From CAVUFH01 sp963740835 (GTDB lineage: Bacteria > Actinomycetota > Acidimicrobiia > IMCC26256 > PALSA-610), in the NCBI GenBank assembly GCA_963740835.1, contig CAVUFH010000006.1, positions 42,621 to 106,620 on the forward strand: a stretch of 64,000 nucleotides of DNA, read 5' to 3'. Positions 9,148-18,391 of this stretch are shown piece by piece. Numbering within the stretch: position 1 is the first letter of the stretch; every line of letters starts with the position of its first letter. Below the pieces are notes generated by a model. The model made no database searches. It saw only the letters and a program-made list of their open reading frames with translations, and was not told the DNA's origin. The position numbers and the translations under genes are program-made.

Positions 9148-9479
9148 GATTCGCCGGAGGAGCGGCGCTTCAGTCCATGGCCGAAGAAGCCGCCGATGGG
9201 GCGCGCGTGTGCGTGATAGTGGTCCGGGATGTTCCGCATGTTGTCGTCGACGTAGTGCTCGAACTGGAAGTACTCGCCCACGACCCCGGCCAGCCGTTCG
9301 TGCATGTGGGCGAGTTCAACGGGCGGTGGCTCGACACCGTGCCCACGCCAGACGACCATCGGAACCGCGCAGATCTCACATTCCGCAATCCAACAGATGT
9401 CGTCCTCGTGAAACCACGGTGTAATCCGCGCGGCCTCGCACAGATCGCACCCGTCGGCATGCTCGTAGGCTGTTGTCAT
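9144..9479 (-). CDS. Cys/His-rich small protein, HIT-like, unknown function
   Basis: A 111-residue protein with two Cys pairs, C11-x2-C14 (GCDLCEAA) and C34-x2-C37 (AECEICAV), and a late histidine cluster NIPDHYHAHARP. The His pattern with CxxC pairs resembles HIT-superfamily or zinc-binding proteins, but no catalytic assignment is possible. The ATG at 9479 gives an N-terminus just before the first Cys pair; an earlier start at 9500 is possible. Its stop overlaps the kinase start (GTGA), so it is the first gene of a three-gene unit with the FGGY kinase and the lyase-like enzyme. It is divergent from rmlA, 62 bases away. Confidence 0.65.
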   Translation of the reverse strand: MTTAYEHADGCDLCEAARITPWFHEDDICWIAECEICAVPMVVWRGHGVEPPPVELAHMHERLAGVVGEYFQFEHYVDDNMRNIPDHYHAHARPIGGFFGHGLKRRSSGES

Positions 9480-9541
9480 GGGTCCTCGGGAACGGCTCAC
9501 AGGATGATTGCGTCAGGCAGAAGATGGTAAACACACGGTCG

Positions 9542-10651
9542 ATGAAGGGACTCATCCTCGCAGGTGGCGCCGGGACGCGCCTACGGCCGATCACGCACAC
9601 GAGTGCCAAGCAGCTCGTGCCGATCGCCAACAAGCCGATCATCTTCTACGGCATCGAGCACATGGCCGGCGCCGGTATCAAGCAGATCGGTATCGTCGTC
9701 GGCGTCGACGCGGCTGCGGCCGAGATCCGCGACACCGTCGGCGACGGCTCCCGGTTCGGCGTCGAGATCACGTACATCCCGCAGGACGCACCGCTCGGGC
9801 TCGCCCACTGCGTGCTGATCGCGCGGGACTTCCTCGGTGACGAGGACTTCGTGATGTACCTCGGCGACAACATGCTCCAGCAGAACCTGCGCGAGTTCGT
9901 CGACGCCTTCGAGACATCACGACAGGCGCAGCAGGAACTCGGCGACGGCGATCGCTTGCCCCCGGTCGCCCAGATCCTCCTCGCGCACGTCGACGACCCG
10001 AAGCAGTTCGGTGTCGCGGCGTTCGACGGCAACGGCGACATCGTGCAGCTCGTGGAGAAGCCCGCGAACCCGCCCTCCGACCTCGCGCTCGTCGGCGTCT
10101 ACCTCTTCGATCGCACCATCCACGACGCGGTGCGCGGTATCGAGCCGTCGGGTCGCGGCGAGCTGGAGATCACAGACGCGATCCAGTGGCTGCTCAACCA
10201 AGGCCACCGCGTCCGTCACGAGGTCCTCACGGGCTGGTGGATCGACACGGGCAAGAAGGACCCGCTGCTGCAGTGCAACTTCCTTGTGCTCGACACGATC
10301 GCGCAGCAGGTCGACGGCCGGCTCGACGAGAATTCGCGCGTCGAAGGGCGCGTCGTCATCGAGTCGGGCGCGCAGCTCACCAACTCTGTGGTGCGCGGCC
10401 CCGCAATCATCGGTGCCGGTACCACGCTCGTCGACACCTACGTCGGCCCGTACACGTCGATCGGCGCGAGCTGCGAGCTCGTCGACGCCGAGATCGAGCA
10501 CTCGGTCGTCCTCGACCGCAGCCGGATCAACGGCGTCCACCGCATCCGCGACTCGCTCCTGGGGCGCGAGGTCGAGGTCGTGCGCTCGGCCGAGCGTCCG
10601 CATGCCACCCGCCTCATGCTCGGGGACCACTCCCGAGCGGACCTGGAGTAG
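9542..10651 (+). CDS. rmlA: Glucose-1-phosphate thymidylyltransferase, long form
   Basis: A 369-residue nucleotidyltransferase that makes dTDP-glucose from glucose-1-phosphate and dTTP, the first step of dTDP-L-rhamnose synthesis. The N-terminal MKGLILAGGAGTRLRPIT holds the nucleotide-binding loop, VMYLGDNMLQ the metal-binding Asp, and LVEKPANPPSDLALVG the sugar-phosphate lysine. The C-terminal third is a repeated hexapeptide (left-handed helix) region, which makes this the long form of the enzyme. The ATG at 9542 gives the canonical N-terminus; the frame is open further upstream. It heads the rmlA-C-B-D operon, with rmlC two bases downstream. Confidence 0.92.
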   Translation: MKGLILAGGAGTRLRPITHTSAKQLVPIANKPIIFYGIEHMAGAGIKQIGIVVGVDAAAAEIRDTVGDGSRFGVEITYIPQDAPLGLAHCVLIARDFLGDEDFVMYLGDNMLQQNLREFVDAFETSRQAQQELGDGDRLPPVAQILLAHVDDPKQFGVAAFDGNGDIVQLVEKPANPPSDLALVGVYLFDRTIHDAVRGIEPSGRGELEITDAIQWLLNQGHRVRHEVLTGWWIDTGKKDPLLQCNFLVLDTIAQQVDGRLDENSRVEGRVVIESGAQLTNSVVRGPAIIGAGTTLVDTYVGPYTSIGASCELVDAEIEHSVVLDRSRINGVHRIRDSLLGREVEVVRSAERPHATRLMLGDHSRADLE

Positions 10652-10653
10652 CC

Positions 10654-11220
10654 GTGCCCGAGATCCGCGAGAGCAACGAAATCGCCGGTGTCTACCTCGT
10701 TCGCCCCGACATCCACGGCGACGAGCGCGGCATCTTCGTCGAGACGTTCCGGCGAGAGTGGATCCCCAAGTCCCGCGAGATGATCCAGTCGAACCGGGCC
10801 GACCGGCAGGCCGGCGCGATCGTCGGGCTGCACTACCACCTGCACCAGGCCGACTACTGGTACGTCCCGTTCGGACGGGCGCGCGTCGTCCTGCACGACC
10901 TGCGCACGGGCTCCGACACCGAGGGCAAGACGATGTCATTCGACTTGGGTGCCCGCGCCGACGGGACCCACGACCACTCGGGCGTGTTCATTCCGCCCGG
11001 TGTCGCGCACGGCTTCGGCTCGCTCACCGACATGACGATCACGTACCTCGTCGACGGCTACTACAACGCGGCCGACGAGCTTGGTGTCGCGTGGGACGAC
11101 CCCGAGATCGGCGGCGACTGGGGCCTGATCGATCCCGTGCTCAGCGAACGTGACCGTTGCAACCCCACCCGTGCGAACATCGAGCCGCGCTTGCAACCCG
11201 CGTGGCCGATGCGTACCTGA
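10654..11220 (+). CDS. rmlC: dTDP-4-dehydrorhamnose 3,5-epimerase family protein
   Basis: A 188-residue cupin-fold epimerase, third enzyme of dTDP-L-rhamnose synthesis. The stretches DERGIFVETFRREW, GLHYHLHQADYW and GVFIPPGVAHGF match the family, including the conserved substrate-contacting Arg/His and the PPG-x-AHGF block; DDPEIGGDWGL is close to the usual NDP-xIxIxWP end motif. The region around GLHYHLHQAD departs from the common RGLHYQ consensus, so this is a divergent member. The GTG at 10654 comes two bases after the rmlA stop and rmlB follows nine bases later. Confidence 0.88.
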   Translation: MPEIRESNEIAGVYLVRPDIHGDERGIFVETFRREWIPKSREMIQSNRADRQAGAIVGLHYHLHQADYWYVPFGRARVVLHDLRTGSDTEGKTMSFDLGARADGTHDHSGVFIPPGVAHGFGSLTDMTITYLVDGYYNAADELGVAWDDPEIGGDWGLIDPVLSERDRCNPTRANIEPRLQPAWPMRT

Positions 11221-11229
11221 GGCACGCGC

Positions 11230-12189
11230 ATGCGCATCCTCGTCACCGGCGGTGCGGGCTTCATCGGCTCCAACTACGTCCGGCACGTGCTCGCCCACAC
11301 CGACGACGAAGTCACCGTCTACGACACGCTCACCTACGCGGGCAATCTCTCGACAATGCGCGACGTCGACGACGACCCGCGCTACTCGTTCGTGAAGGGC
11401 AACATCTGCGACCCGGGCACGCTCGAGGAGGCGATGGCCGGTCACGATGCCGTCGTCCACTTCGCCGCCGAAAGTCACGTCGACCGGTCGATCGCCGGCC
11501 CCGACGACTTCATCAACACCAACTGCTTCGGCACGAACATCGTGATGGACACCGCGCGCCGGCTCGAGATGAGCCGGGTCGTGCACATCGGCACCGACGA
11601 GGTGTACGGCTCGGTCGAAGTCGGCTCGTCGAAGGAGACCGATCCGCTCGAACCGCGATCTCCCTATTCCGCGTCGAAGGCCGGCTCGGACCTGATCGCG
11701 CTTTCGTACCACCACACCTACGACCTGCCGGTCACAGTGACCCGCTGCACCAACAACTTCGGGCCGTTCCAGTACCCCGAGAAAGCCATCCCGCTCTTCA
11801 CCACGAACTTGCTCGATGACAAGCCGCTCCCGCTGTACGGCGACGGGCTGAACGAACGCGACTGGTTGTACGTGGACGACCACTGCGCTGGCGTGCAACT
11901 GGTGTTGCACGAGGGCGCGCCGGGCGAGATCTACAACATCGGGGCCGGCAACGAGACACCGAACCGCGTCCTCGTCGACAAGCTGCTCGCACTGCTCGGC
12001 AAGGGCGAGGAGAACGTCGAGTACGTTGCCGACCGCCTCGGCCATGACCGCCGGTACTCCGTCGACATCAGCAAGACGACGGCGCTCGGGTGGCGCAAGC
12101 AGCGCACGCTCGACGAGGCACTCGAGGAGACCGTCGCCTGGTACCGCGACAACCGCTGGTGGTGGGAGCCGCTCAAGGCCCGCCCATGA
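11230..12189 (+). CDS. rmlB: dTDP-glucose 4,6-dehydratase
   Basis: A 319-residue extended short-chain dehydrogenase that converts dTDP-glucose to dTDP-4-keto-6-deoxyglucose with tightly bound NAD. RILVTGGAGFIGSNYV is the Rossmann loop, VHIGTDEVYGS carries the catalytic Asp-Glu pair and YSASKAGSD the Tyr-x3-Lys. The chain is slightly short for the family (330-350). Its TGA overlaps the rmlD ATG in an ATGA, so those two genes are translationally coupled. Confidence 0.93.
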   Translation: MRILVTGGAGFIGSNYVRHVLAHTDDEVTVYDTLTYAGNLSTMRDVDDDPRYSFVKGNICDPGTLEEAMAGHDAVVHFAAESHVDRSIAGPDDFINTNCFGTNIVMDTARRLEMSRVVHIGTDEVYGSVEVGSSKETDPLEPRSPYSASKAGSDLIALSYHHTYDLPVTVTRCTNNFGPFQYPEKAIPLFTTNLLDDKPLPLYGDGLNERDWLYVDDHCAGVQLVLHEGAPGEIYNIGAGNETPNRVLVDKLLALLGKGEENVEYVADRLGHDRRYSVDISKTTALGWRKQRTLDEALEETVAWYRDNRWWWEPLKARP

Positions 12190-13031
12190 AGACGCTTGTC
12201 ACCGGCGCCGGCGGCCAGGTCGGCCGCGAGGTCGTGGAGCTCCTCGCCGACGACGACGTCATCGCCGTGGACCACGCCACACTCGACATCACGGATGCAC
12301 AAGCGGTTCGCGATCTCGTCATCGCGACTCGGCCCGATGCAATCGTGCACTGCGCGGCCTGGACCGCGGTCGACGCGTGCGAATCGGACCCCGACCGCGC
12401 GTTCCTCGTCAACGCGACCGGCGTCCGCAACGTGGCCAACGCTGCGCGCGCCGTCGGTGCTTACGTCGCCACGATCTCGACCGACTACGTCTTCGACGGC
12501 ACCAAGCCCGAGCCGTACGACGAACGTGACGCGACCAACCCCGAATCGATCTACGGCAAGTCGAAGCTCGCGGGCGAGCTCGAAGTCGACCCGACCAGCG
12601 CGATCGTCCGCACGTCATGGGTCGTGGGCCGGTACGGCGCGAACATGGTGAAGACCATCCTCCGGCTCGCGGGCGAGCACGAGAAGCTCTCCTTCGTCTC
12701 CGACCAGCGTGGGCATCCCACCATCGCCGCCGACCTCGCGCGAATGCTCTGCCTGTTCACGCGCGAGCGACTCTCGGGCACGTGGCACGTCACGAACCAA
12801 GGCGCAGTGTCGTGGCACGAGTTCGCCCAGTCCGTCCTCGCCGCCGCCGGCGACGACCCCAGCCGGGTCGGACCCATCACGACCGACGAGCTCCAACCAC
12901 CGCGCCCCGCGCCCCGCCCTGCCAATTCAATTCTCGACAACCGCGCGCTCCGCGAAGCCGGTATCGACCTCCTCCCCGACTTCCACGAATCCCTCCAGAA
13001 GCTCGTCACCCAACTCCGCGCGACGAGTTGA
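12186..13031 (+). CDS. rmlD: dTDP-4-dehydrorhamnose reductase
   Basis: A 281-residue NAD(P)H-dependent reductase that completes dTDP-L-rhamnose. LVTGAGGQVGREVVELL is the cofactor loop, VHCAAWTAVDACESD and ISTDYVFDG are RmlD-specific blocks, and YGKSKLAGE provides the catalytic Tyr-x3-Lys. The ATG at 12186 overlaps the rmlB stop by four bases. With A, C and B directly upstream the whole four-step pathway is present, so the cell can supply rhamnose for cell-wall linkage or surface polysaccharide. It converges on prs with a 30-base gap that shows no obvious terminator hairpin. Confidence 0.93.
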   Translation: MKTLVTGAGGQVGREVVELLADDDVIAVDHATLDITDAQAVRDLVIATRPDAIVHCAAWTAVDACESDPDRAFLVNATGVRNVANAARAVGAYVATISTDYVFDGTKPEPYDERDATNPESIYGKSKLAGELEVDPTSAIVRTSWVVGRYGANMVKTILRLAGEHEKLSFVSDQRGHPTIAADLARMLCLFTRERLSGTWHVTNQGAVSWHEFAQSVLAAAGDDPSRVGPITTDELQPPRPAPRPANSILDNRALREAGIDLLPDFHESLQKLVTQLRATS

Positions 13032-13061
13032 CCCGGTCATCCGAACCCGAGGAGCGGGGCG

Positions 13062-14000
13062 CTACTCGAACAGGATGCTGATGCTCTCGCGCCGGTGGAT
13101 GCGGCGGATCGCCTCGCCGAACAGCGCGGCGACGGAGATCACCTCCACCTTGGACGGGAGCGCGACCGGTTGGGTCTCGACGGTGTCGGTGATGAACAGG
13201 CGCTCGATCGGGCTCGCGTCCAGGCGTTGAACTGCGGTCTCCGTGAGCAAGCCGTGGCTCACCATCGCGTAGATCTGCGCGGCGCCGCGGTCGGCGGTGA
13301 TGCGCGCCGCGTCGGCGAGTGAACCGGCGGAGATCGTGAAGTCGTCGACGATCACCGCGGTCTTGCCTTCGACGTCTCCGATGAGGTCGAGGACGTGCGC
13401 GGCCTCGGAGTGGTCGGTGCGCTCCTTGTCGGCGATCGCGTACGGCACGTTCAGCCGTTGCGCGAACGCGCGGGCGCGCTTGGCGAAACCGGCGTCGGGT
13501 GCCACGACGACGACATCCGGAAGTCCCTTGGCGACGATCGCGTCGCAGAGGATCGGCATCGCGTAGAGATCGTCGACCGGCACGTGGAAAAACCCCTGCA
13601 CCTGGGGCGCATGGAGATCCATCGTGACCACGCGGTCGACACCAGTCGCCTCGATGGCATCTGCGCAGACGCGCGCGCGTATCGATACGCGCGGCTCGTC
13701 CTTCTTGTCGCCCTTGGCGTAGCTGAAGTACGGGATCACCGCGGTGACCGACGCCGCGCTGGCGCGCTTCAGCGCGTCGATCCAGAAGAGCAGCTCCATG
13801 AAGTTGTCGTTGGCCGGGAACGCAGTGCCCTGCACGAGGAAGGTGTCGCGGCCGCGCACGTTCTCGAGCACCCGTACGAACAGGTTGCCTTCGGAGAAGC
13901 GATGCGTCTCGCTGGCCGCGAGCGGCTGCCCGAGGTACTCACCGATCGTCGCGCCGAGCCGCCGGCTCGCGGAACCGGCGAACAGCAGGAAGTCGTCCAC
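13062..14000 (-). CDS. prs: Ribose-phosphate pyrophosphokinase
   Basis: A 312-residue PRPP synthetase, which makes 5-phosphoribosyl diphosphate from ribose-5-phosphate and ATP. The flexible loop YFSYAKGDKKDEPRVS and the PRPP-binding VIVDDFTISAGSL are visible, and VVTMDLHAPQVQGFF is the conserved metal-binding stretch. The PRPP loop differs from the common DDMIDTAGT, indicating a sub-lineage, but the acidic pair is kept. Start GTG at 14000. It is last in the minus-strand run after icd; its product feeds the histidine and tryptophan pathways that lie upstream in the window. Confidence 0.92.
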   Translation of the reverse strand: MDDFLLFAGSASRRLGATIGEYLGQPLAASETHRFSEGNLFVRVLENVRGRDTFLVQGTAFPANDNFMELLFWIDALKRASAASVTAVIPYFSYAKGDKKDEPRVSIRARVCADAIEATGVDRVVTMDLHAPQVQGFFHVPVDDLYAMPILCDAIVAKGLPDVVVVAPDAGFAKRARAFAQRLNVPYAIADKERTDHSEAAHVLDLIGDVEGKTAVIVDDFTISAGSLADAARITADRGAAQIYAMVSHGLLTETAVQRLDASPIERLFITDTVETQPVALPSKVEVISVAALFGEAIRRIHRRESISILFE

Positions 14001-14040
14001 GCCGGTGAGCGTAACCCCGCCGGACCGGTGCGCCGCGGCG

Positions 14041-15237
<1,197 letters not shown>

Positions 15238-15243
15238 GTCTTT

Positions 15244-15363
15244 GGGTCACTCCACTTCGCGCCGTCGCGGCCTGCGGCCAGCGGGGCTCCGTTGCGTTCC
15301 TGGTTTCCGGGTCACTCCACTCCGTGCCGACGCGGCCGATGGCCAGCGGGGCTCCGTTGCGTT
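15244..15363. repeat. Two 55-base direct repeats, period 65, in the trpA-icd gap
   Basis: Unit one is 15244-15298 and unit two 15309-15363, each starting GGGTCACTCCACT and ending GGGGCTCCGTTGCGTT. By eye 49 of 55 positions are the same, and the start-to-start distance is 65 bases. They fill nearly all of the gap between the trpA stop and the icd start. The core (GCGGCCTGCGGCC) resembles, on the opposite strand, the repeats between trpF and trpB, so they may belong to one extragenic family. A role in mRNA processing or attenuation is not shown. Confidence 0.8.
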
Positions 15364-15377
15364 GGGTCTCGCCGACG

Positions 15378-16154
15378 TTACCCGTCGGCGTCCAGGGCTT
15401 CCCGCAGCGAAGCGACGAACACACGCGCCTCTTCGGGGCCGCCGCCGTCGAGGAGCCGGCGCACGAGCGCGCTGCCGACGATCACACCGTCGCAACTGGA
15501 CGCAGCCTGCGCGGCCTGGGCCGGTGTCGAGATGCCGACGCCGAGCAGCACGGGCAGGTCGGTGACGGCCTTGAGCCTCCGACCCATCTGCTCGGCGTGC
15601 GCGGCCAGCTCTTCCCGCTCCCCGGTCACTCCGAGCAGGGAGACGCCGTACACGAAGCCCTGCGAGCACTGACAGATCGCGGCCAGGCGTTCGTCGGTGG
15701 TGGTGGGCGCGGCGAGCAGGACGGTCTCGACCTGCTCGGCACGCGCGGCATCGGCCCAGCCGCCGATCTCATCCAGCGGGAGATCGGGAATGATCGCCGC
15801 GTCGACACACGACACGCGCAAGTTGCGGGCGAAGCGTTCGTGGCCGGCGCGCGCCACGATGTTGTAGTAGGTCATCACGATCAGCGGGACCGGCACGTCG
15901 AGCTCGGCGAGCTGATCGACGACGCTCACCGGCGTCGCGCCGAGGTCCAGCGCGCGCTGCGACGCTTCTTGGATCGTGCGGCCGTCCATGATCGGGTCCG
16001 AGAACGGTATGCCGATCTCGACCGCGTCCGCGCCGCTGTCGACGACCGCGCGCACGACGTCGAGCCACTGACTGCCGAGCCCGCCGGTGACGTACGGCAC
16101 GAGCAGCTTCTTGCCCGCGCCGCGCTGCGCACGGAGGTGGGATTCGAGGTTCAT
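15378..16154 (-). CDS. trpA: Tryptophan synthase alpha chain
   Basis: A 258-residue TIM-barrel subunit that cleaves indole-3-glycerol phosphate to indole and glyceraldehyde-3-phosphate; indole is channelled to TrpB. VEIGIPFSDPIMDGRTIQEA contains the catalytic Glu and Asp, and the C-terminal half carries GVGISTPAQAAQAASSCDG and VIVGSALV, the phosphate-binding end of the barrel. The ATG at 16154 lies five bases after the trpB stop. The same frame reads upstream through trpB only because trpB is frameshifted; this start gives the normal N-terminus. Confidence 0.92.
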   Translation of the reverse strand: MNLESHLRAQRGAGKKLLVPYVTGGLGSQWLDVVRAVVDSGADAVEIGIPFSDPIMDGRTIQEASQRALDLGATPVSVVDQLAELDVPVPLIVMTYYNIVARAGHERFARNLRVSCVDAAIIPDLPLDEIGGWADAARAEQVETVLLAAPTTTDERLAAICQCSQGFVYGVSLLGVTGEREELAAHAEQMGRRLKAVTDLPVLLGVGISTPAQAAQAASSCDGVIVGSALVRRLLDGGGPEEARVFVASLREALDADG

Positions 16155-16159
16155 CGGCT

Positions 16160-17399
16160 TCAGCCCTCGAGCGGCCCGAGCCGTTCGGCGACCTGCGCGG
16201 CGTCCTTGTCGCCCCGGCCCGACAACGTCACGAGCACGGTGGCGCCCTTCGGAACCGCGTGGCCGGCTTCGCGGGCCAGCCACCCGAGCGCGTCCGCGGG
16301 CTCGAGCGCGGGAACGATCCCTTCGGTCTCGGCGAGCAGCTGGAACCCGGCGATCGCTTCGTCGTCGGTGGCGGCGTGGTATTCGGCCCGCCCGTTGGCG
16401 GCGAGCATCGCATGCTCGGGGCCCACGCCCGGATAGTCGAGGCCGGCGCTGATCGACGTCGCTTCCAGCACCTGGCCGTACTCGTCCTGCAGGAACAGCG
16501 AACGCATGCCGTGCACGACACCGGGAACGCCGCGCGCAACCGCCGCGCCGTGACGACCCGACTCGAGACCGAGGCCGCCGGCTTCGACGCCGACCAGCCA
16601 GCGCGCCGGTGTCGAGGAACCCGGCGAATGTCCCGATCGCGTTCGATCCGCCGCCAACACACGCGACGACGATGTCGGGGTCGTCGCCATCGAGGATCTC
16701 GCGCGACTGCTCGCGCGCTTCGTCACCGACGACACGCTGGAACTCGCGCACCATCCACGGGAACGGGTGCGGACCCATCGCGGAGCCGAGGCAGTAGTGC
16801 GTGCCGGTGACCGTGGCCACCCACTCGCGCATCGCTTCGTTCACCGCGTCCTTCAACGTCGCGCTCCCGGATCGCACGGGCACGACTTCGGCACCCAACA
16901 ACCGCATCCGCCACACGTTGAGGGCTTGGCGCTCGACGTCGACCGCGCCCATGTACACGGTGCAGTCGAGGCCGAACAGCGCGGCCGCGGTCGCGGTGGC
17001 GACACCGTGCTGCCCGGCACCCGTCTCCGCGATGACGCGCTTCTTGCCCATGCGTTGCGTCAGCAGGGCCTGGCCGAGCACGTTGTTGATCTTGTGCGAG
17101 CCGGTGTGCGTGAGGTCTTCGCGTTTCAGAAGGACCCGGACGCCGAGCCGGTCCGAGAGCCGCTCGCACACGGTGACCGGGGTCGGCCGGCCCGCGTACG
17201 AACCGAGCAGCGCCGCGAACTCGGCCCGGAACGCATCGTCGTGCCAGACTCGCCGGAACTCCGCCTCGAGGTGGTCGAGCGCGTCGATCAGCGTCTCGGG
17301 CGCGAACCGGCCGCCGAAGTCGCCGAAGCGACCCAAGCCGACGGGTTCGGGACCGGGACGATCGAGCTGCACCGGTGCTCCACGCGCGGGAACGGACAT
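16160..17399 (-). CDS. trpB: Tryptophan synthase beta chain, frameshifted
   Basis: PLP enzyme that condenses indole with serine. The first ~265 residues read from the ATG at 17399 through GRFGDFGGRFAPETLIDAL, the PLP lysine in HTGSHKINNVLGQALL and the phosphate loop VGGGSNAIG. At 16601-16608, in a run of alternating GC, the frame is lost after AGFLDT and the rest (LVGVEAGGLGLESGRHGAAV... to LGPLEG) continues in another frame. Restoring one GC dinucleotide gives a 413-residue protein and the five-residue spacing seen in other TrpB; a one-base excess is the alternative. Both halves are well conserved, so a sequencing slip or a very recent mutation is likely. Confidence 0.88.
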
Positions 17400-17506
17400 C
17401 AGGCTCCGAATCTGGGGAACGGGGGAGGCGGACTTGCGGAAAGAGATTCGATCATACGGGCCGCGTCGCCGGGACCCGACTCGAAAACGATCCCTGCGGA
17501 CGCAGC

Positions 17507-17688
17507 GGAGGCCTTCCCGCCGCAGGCCCCTCGGCCGGAGCCGAGGGAGCCAGGTCAACGTGCGGACACAGGGAGGCCTTCCCGCCGCAGGCCCCTCGGC
17601 CGGAGCGGAGGGAGCCACGTCAACGTGCGGACACAGCGGAGGCCTTCCCGCCGCAGGCCCCTCGGCCGGAGCGGAGGGAGCCATGTTA
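17507..17688. repeat. Three tandem ~65-base GC-rich repeats between trpF and trpB
   Basis: Units start at 17507, 17572 and 17638 (periods 65 and 66) with GGAGGCCTTCCCGCCGCAGG, followed by CCCTCGGCCGGAGCSGAGGG and a spacer GTCAACGTGCGGACACAG. The centre of the first unit can form a perfect eight-pair stem, CCCTCGGC and GCCGAGGG, around a CGGA loop; later units are slightly degraded. The last copy ends at the trpF stop codon (17686-17688). There is no U-run, so these are better explained as REP-like extragenic repeats than as terminators, although an effect on trpB expression is possible. Confidence 0.82.
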
Positions 17689-18390
17689 ATCGTCGAGTTG
17701 CCAGTCCCAGGGCCGGTTCACGCCGGCCAGGTTCTCGTCATACGTCTCGTCGACGACGTGGGCATAAGACGGGCGATCGTCGACCTCGTCGGCGGCGCCC
17801 CGTGCCGCTTCGATGAAGCGGCGCAGCTTGCGCGGATCCTTCCGGCCCGGCGCGGCCTCGACACCCGACGATACGTCCACACCCCACGGCCGCAACCGGC
17901 GAATCGCTTCTCCGACGTTCTCGGGCGTGAGGCCACCGGCGATCATCAGTCGCACCCCGCCCGGCGCGCCCTCCGCGAGCTGCCAGTCGAAGACGCGGCC
18001 CGAGCCCGGGTTGGGGGAATCGATGAGGACCACATCGGCGGGCGAGTTCGCGGCGGCGCTCAACGCGGGATCACCCGCAGTGAAGCCCTCGATGACGAAG
18101 CGGACGCGTTCTCTGATCCAACGCACCTCGGAGAGCGGCTCCGCGCCCGATAGCTGGACCGCGTGCAGCCCGACCCGTCCCGCGACCTCGACGATGTGCT
18201 CGCGCCGGTCGTTCTTGAACACGCCGACGGGCAGCACTTCCGTGGGCAGCCGCTTCACGATGTCGCGCACGAGATCCGGATGTACCTGCCGTGTGCTCGG
18301 CGCGAACACGAAGCCGACGGCGTCCGCACCCAGCGCGATCGCGAGGAGCGCGTCCTCCTCGCTCGTGATGCCACAGATCTTGACGAACAC
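17686..18390 (-). CDS. trpF: Phosphoribosylanthranilate isomerase
   Basis: A 234-residue TIM barrel that rearranges N-(5'-phosphoribosyl)anthranilate in tryptophan synthesis. VFVKICGITSEEDALLA holds the catalytic Cys, GFVFAPSTRQV the phosphate-side loop, VLIDSPNPGSGRVFDWQL the catalytic Asp, and MIAGGLTPENV and GVDVSSGVEAAPGRKD the ligand-binding end. The GTG at 18390 sits one base after the trpC stop. A C-terminal tail of about 30 residues (YAHVVDETYDENLAG...) continues past the last helix and is unusual; it is followed immediately by the extragenic repeats. Confidence 0.91.
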   Translation of the reverse strand: MFVKICGITSEEDALLAIALGADAVGFVFAPSTRQVHPDLVRDIVKRLPTEVLPVGVFKNDRREHIVEVAGRVGLHAVQLSGAEPLSEVRWIRERVRFVIEGFTAGDPALSAAANSPADVVLIDSPNPGSGRVFDWQLAEGAPGGVRLMIAGGLTPENVGEAIRRLRPWGVDVSSGVEAAPGRKDPRKLRRFIEAARGAADEVDDRPSYAHVVDETYDENLAGVNRPWDWQLDD

Positions 18391-18391
18391 G

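Noticed and set aside
17507..17688. The trp repeats as a CRISPR array
   Set aside because: Only three copies, no unique spacers of equal length and no cas genes; the units adjoin each other with the same short tail.
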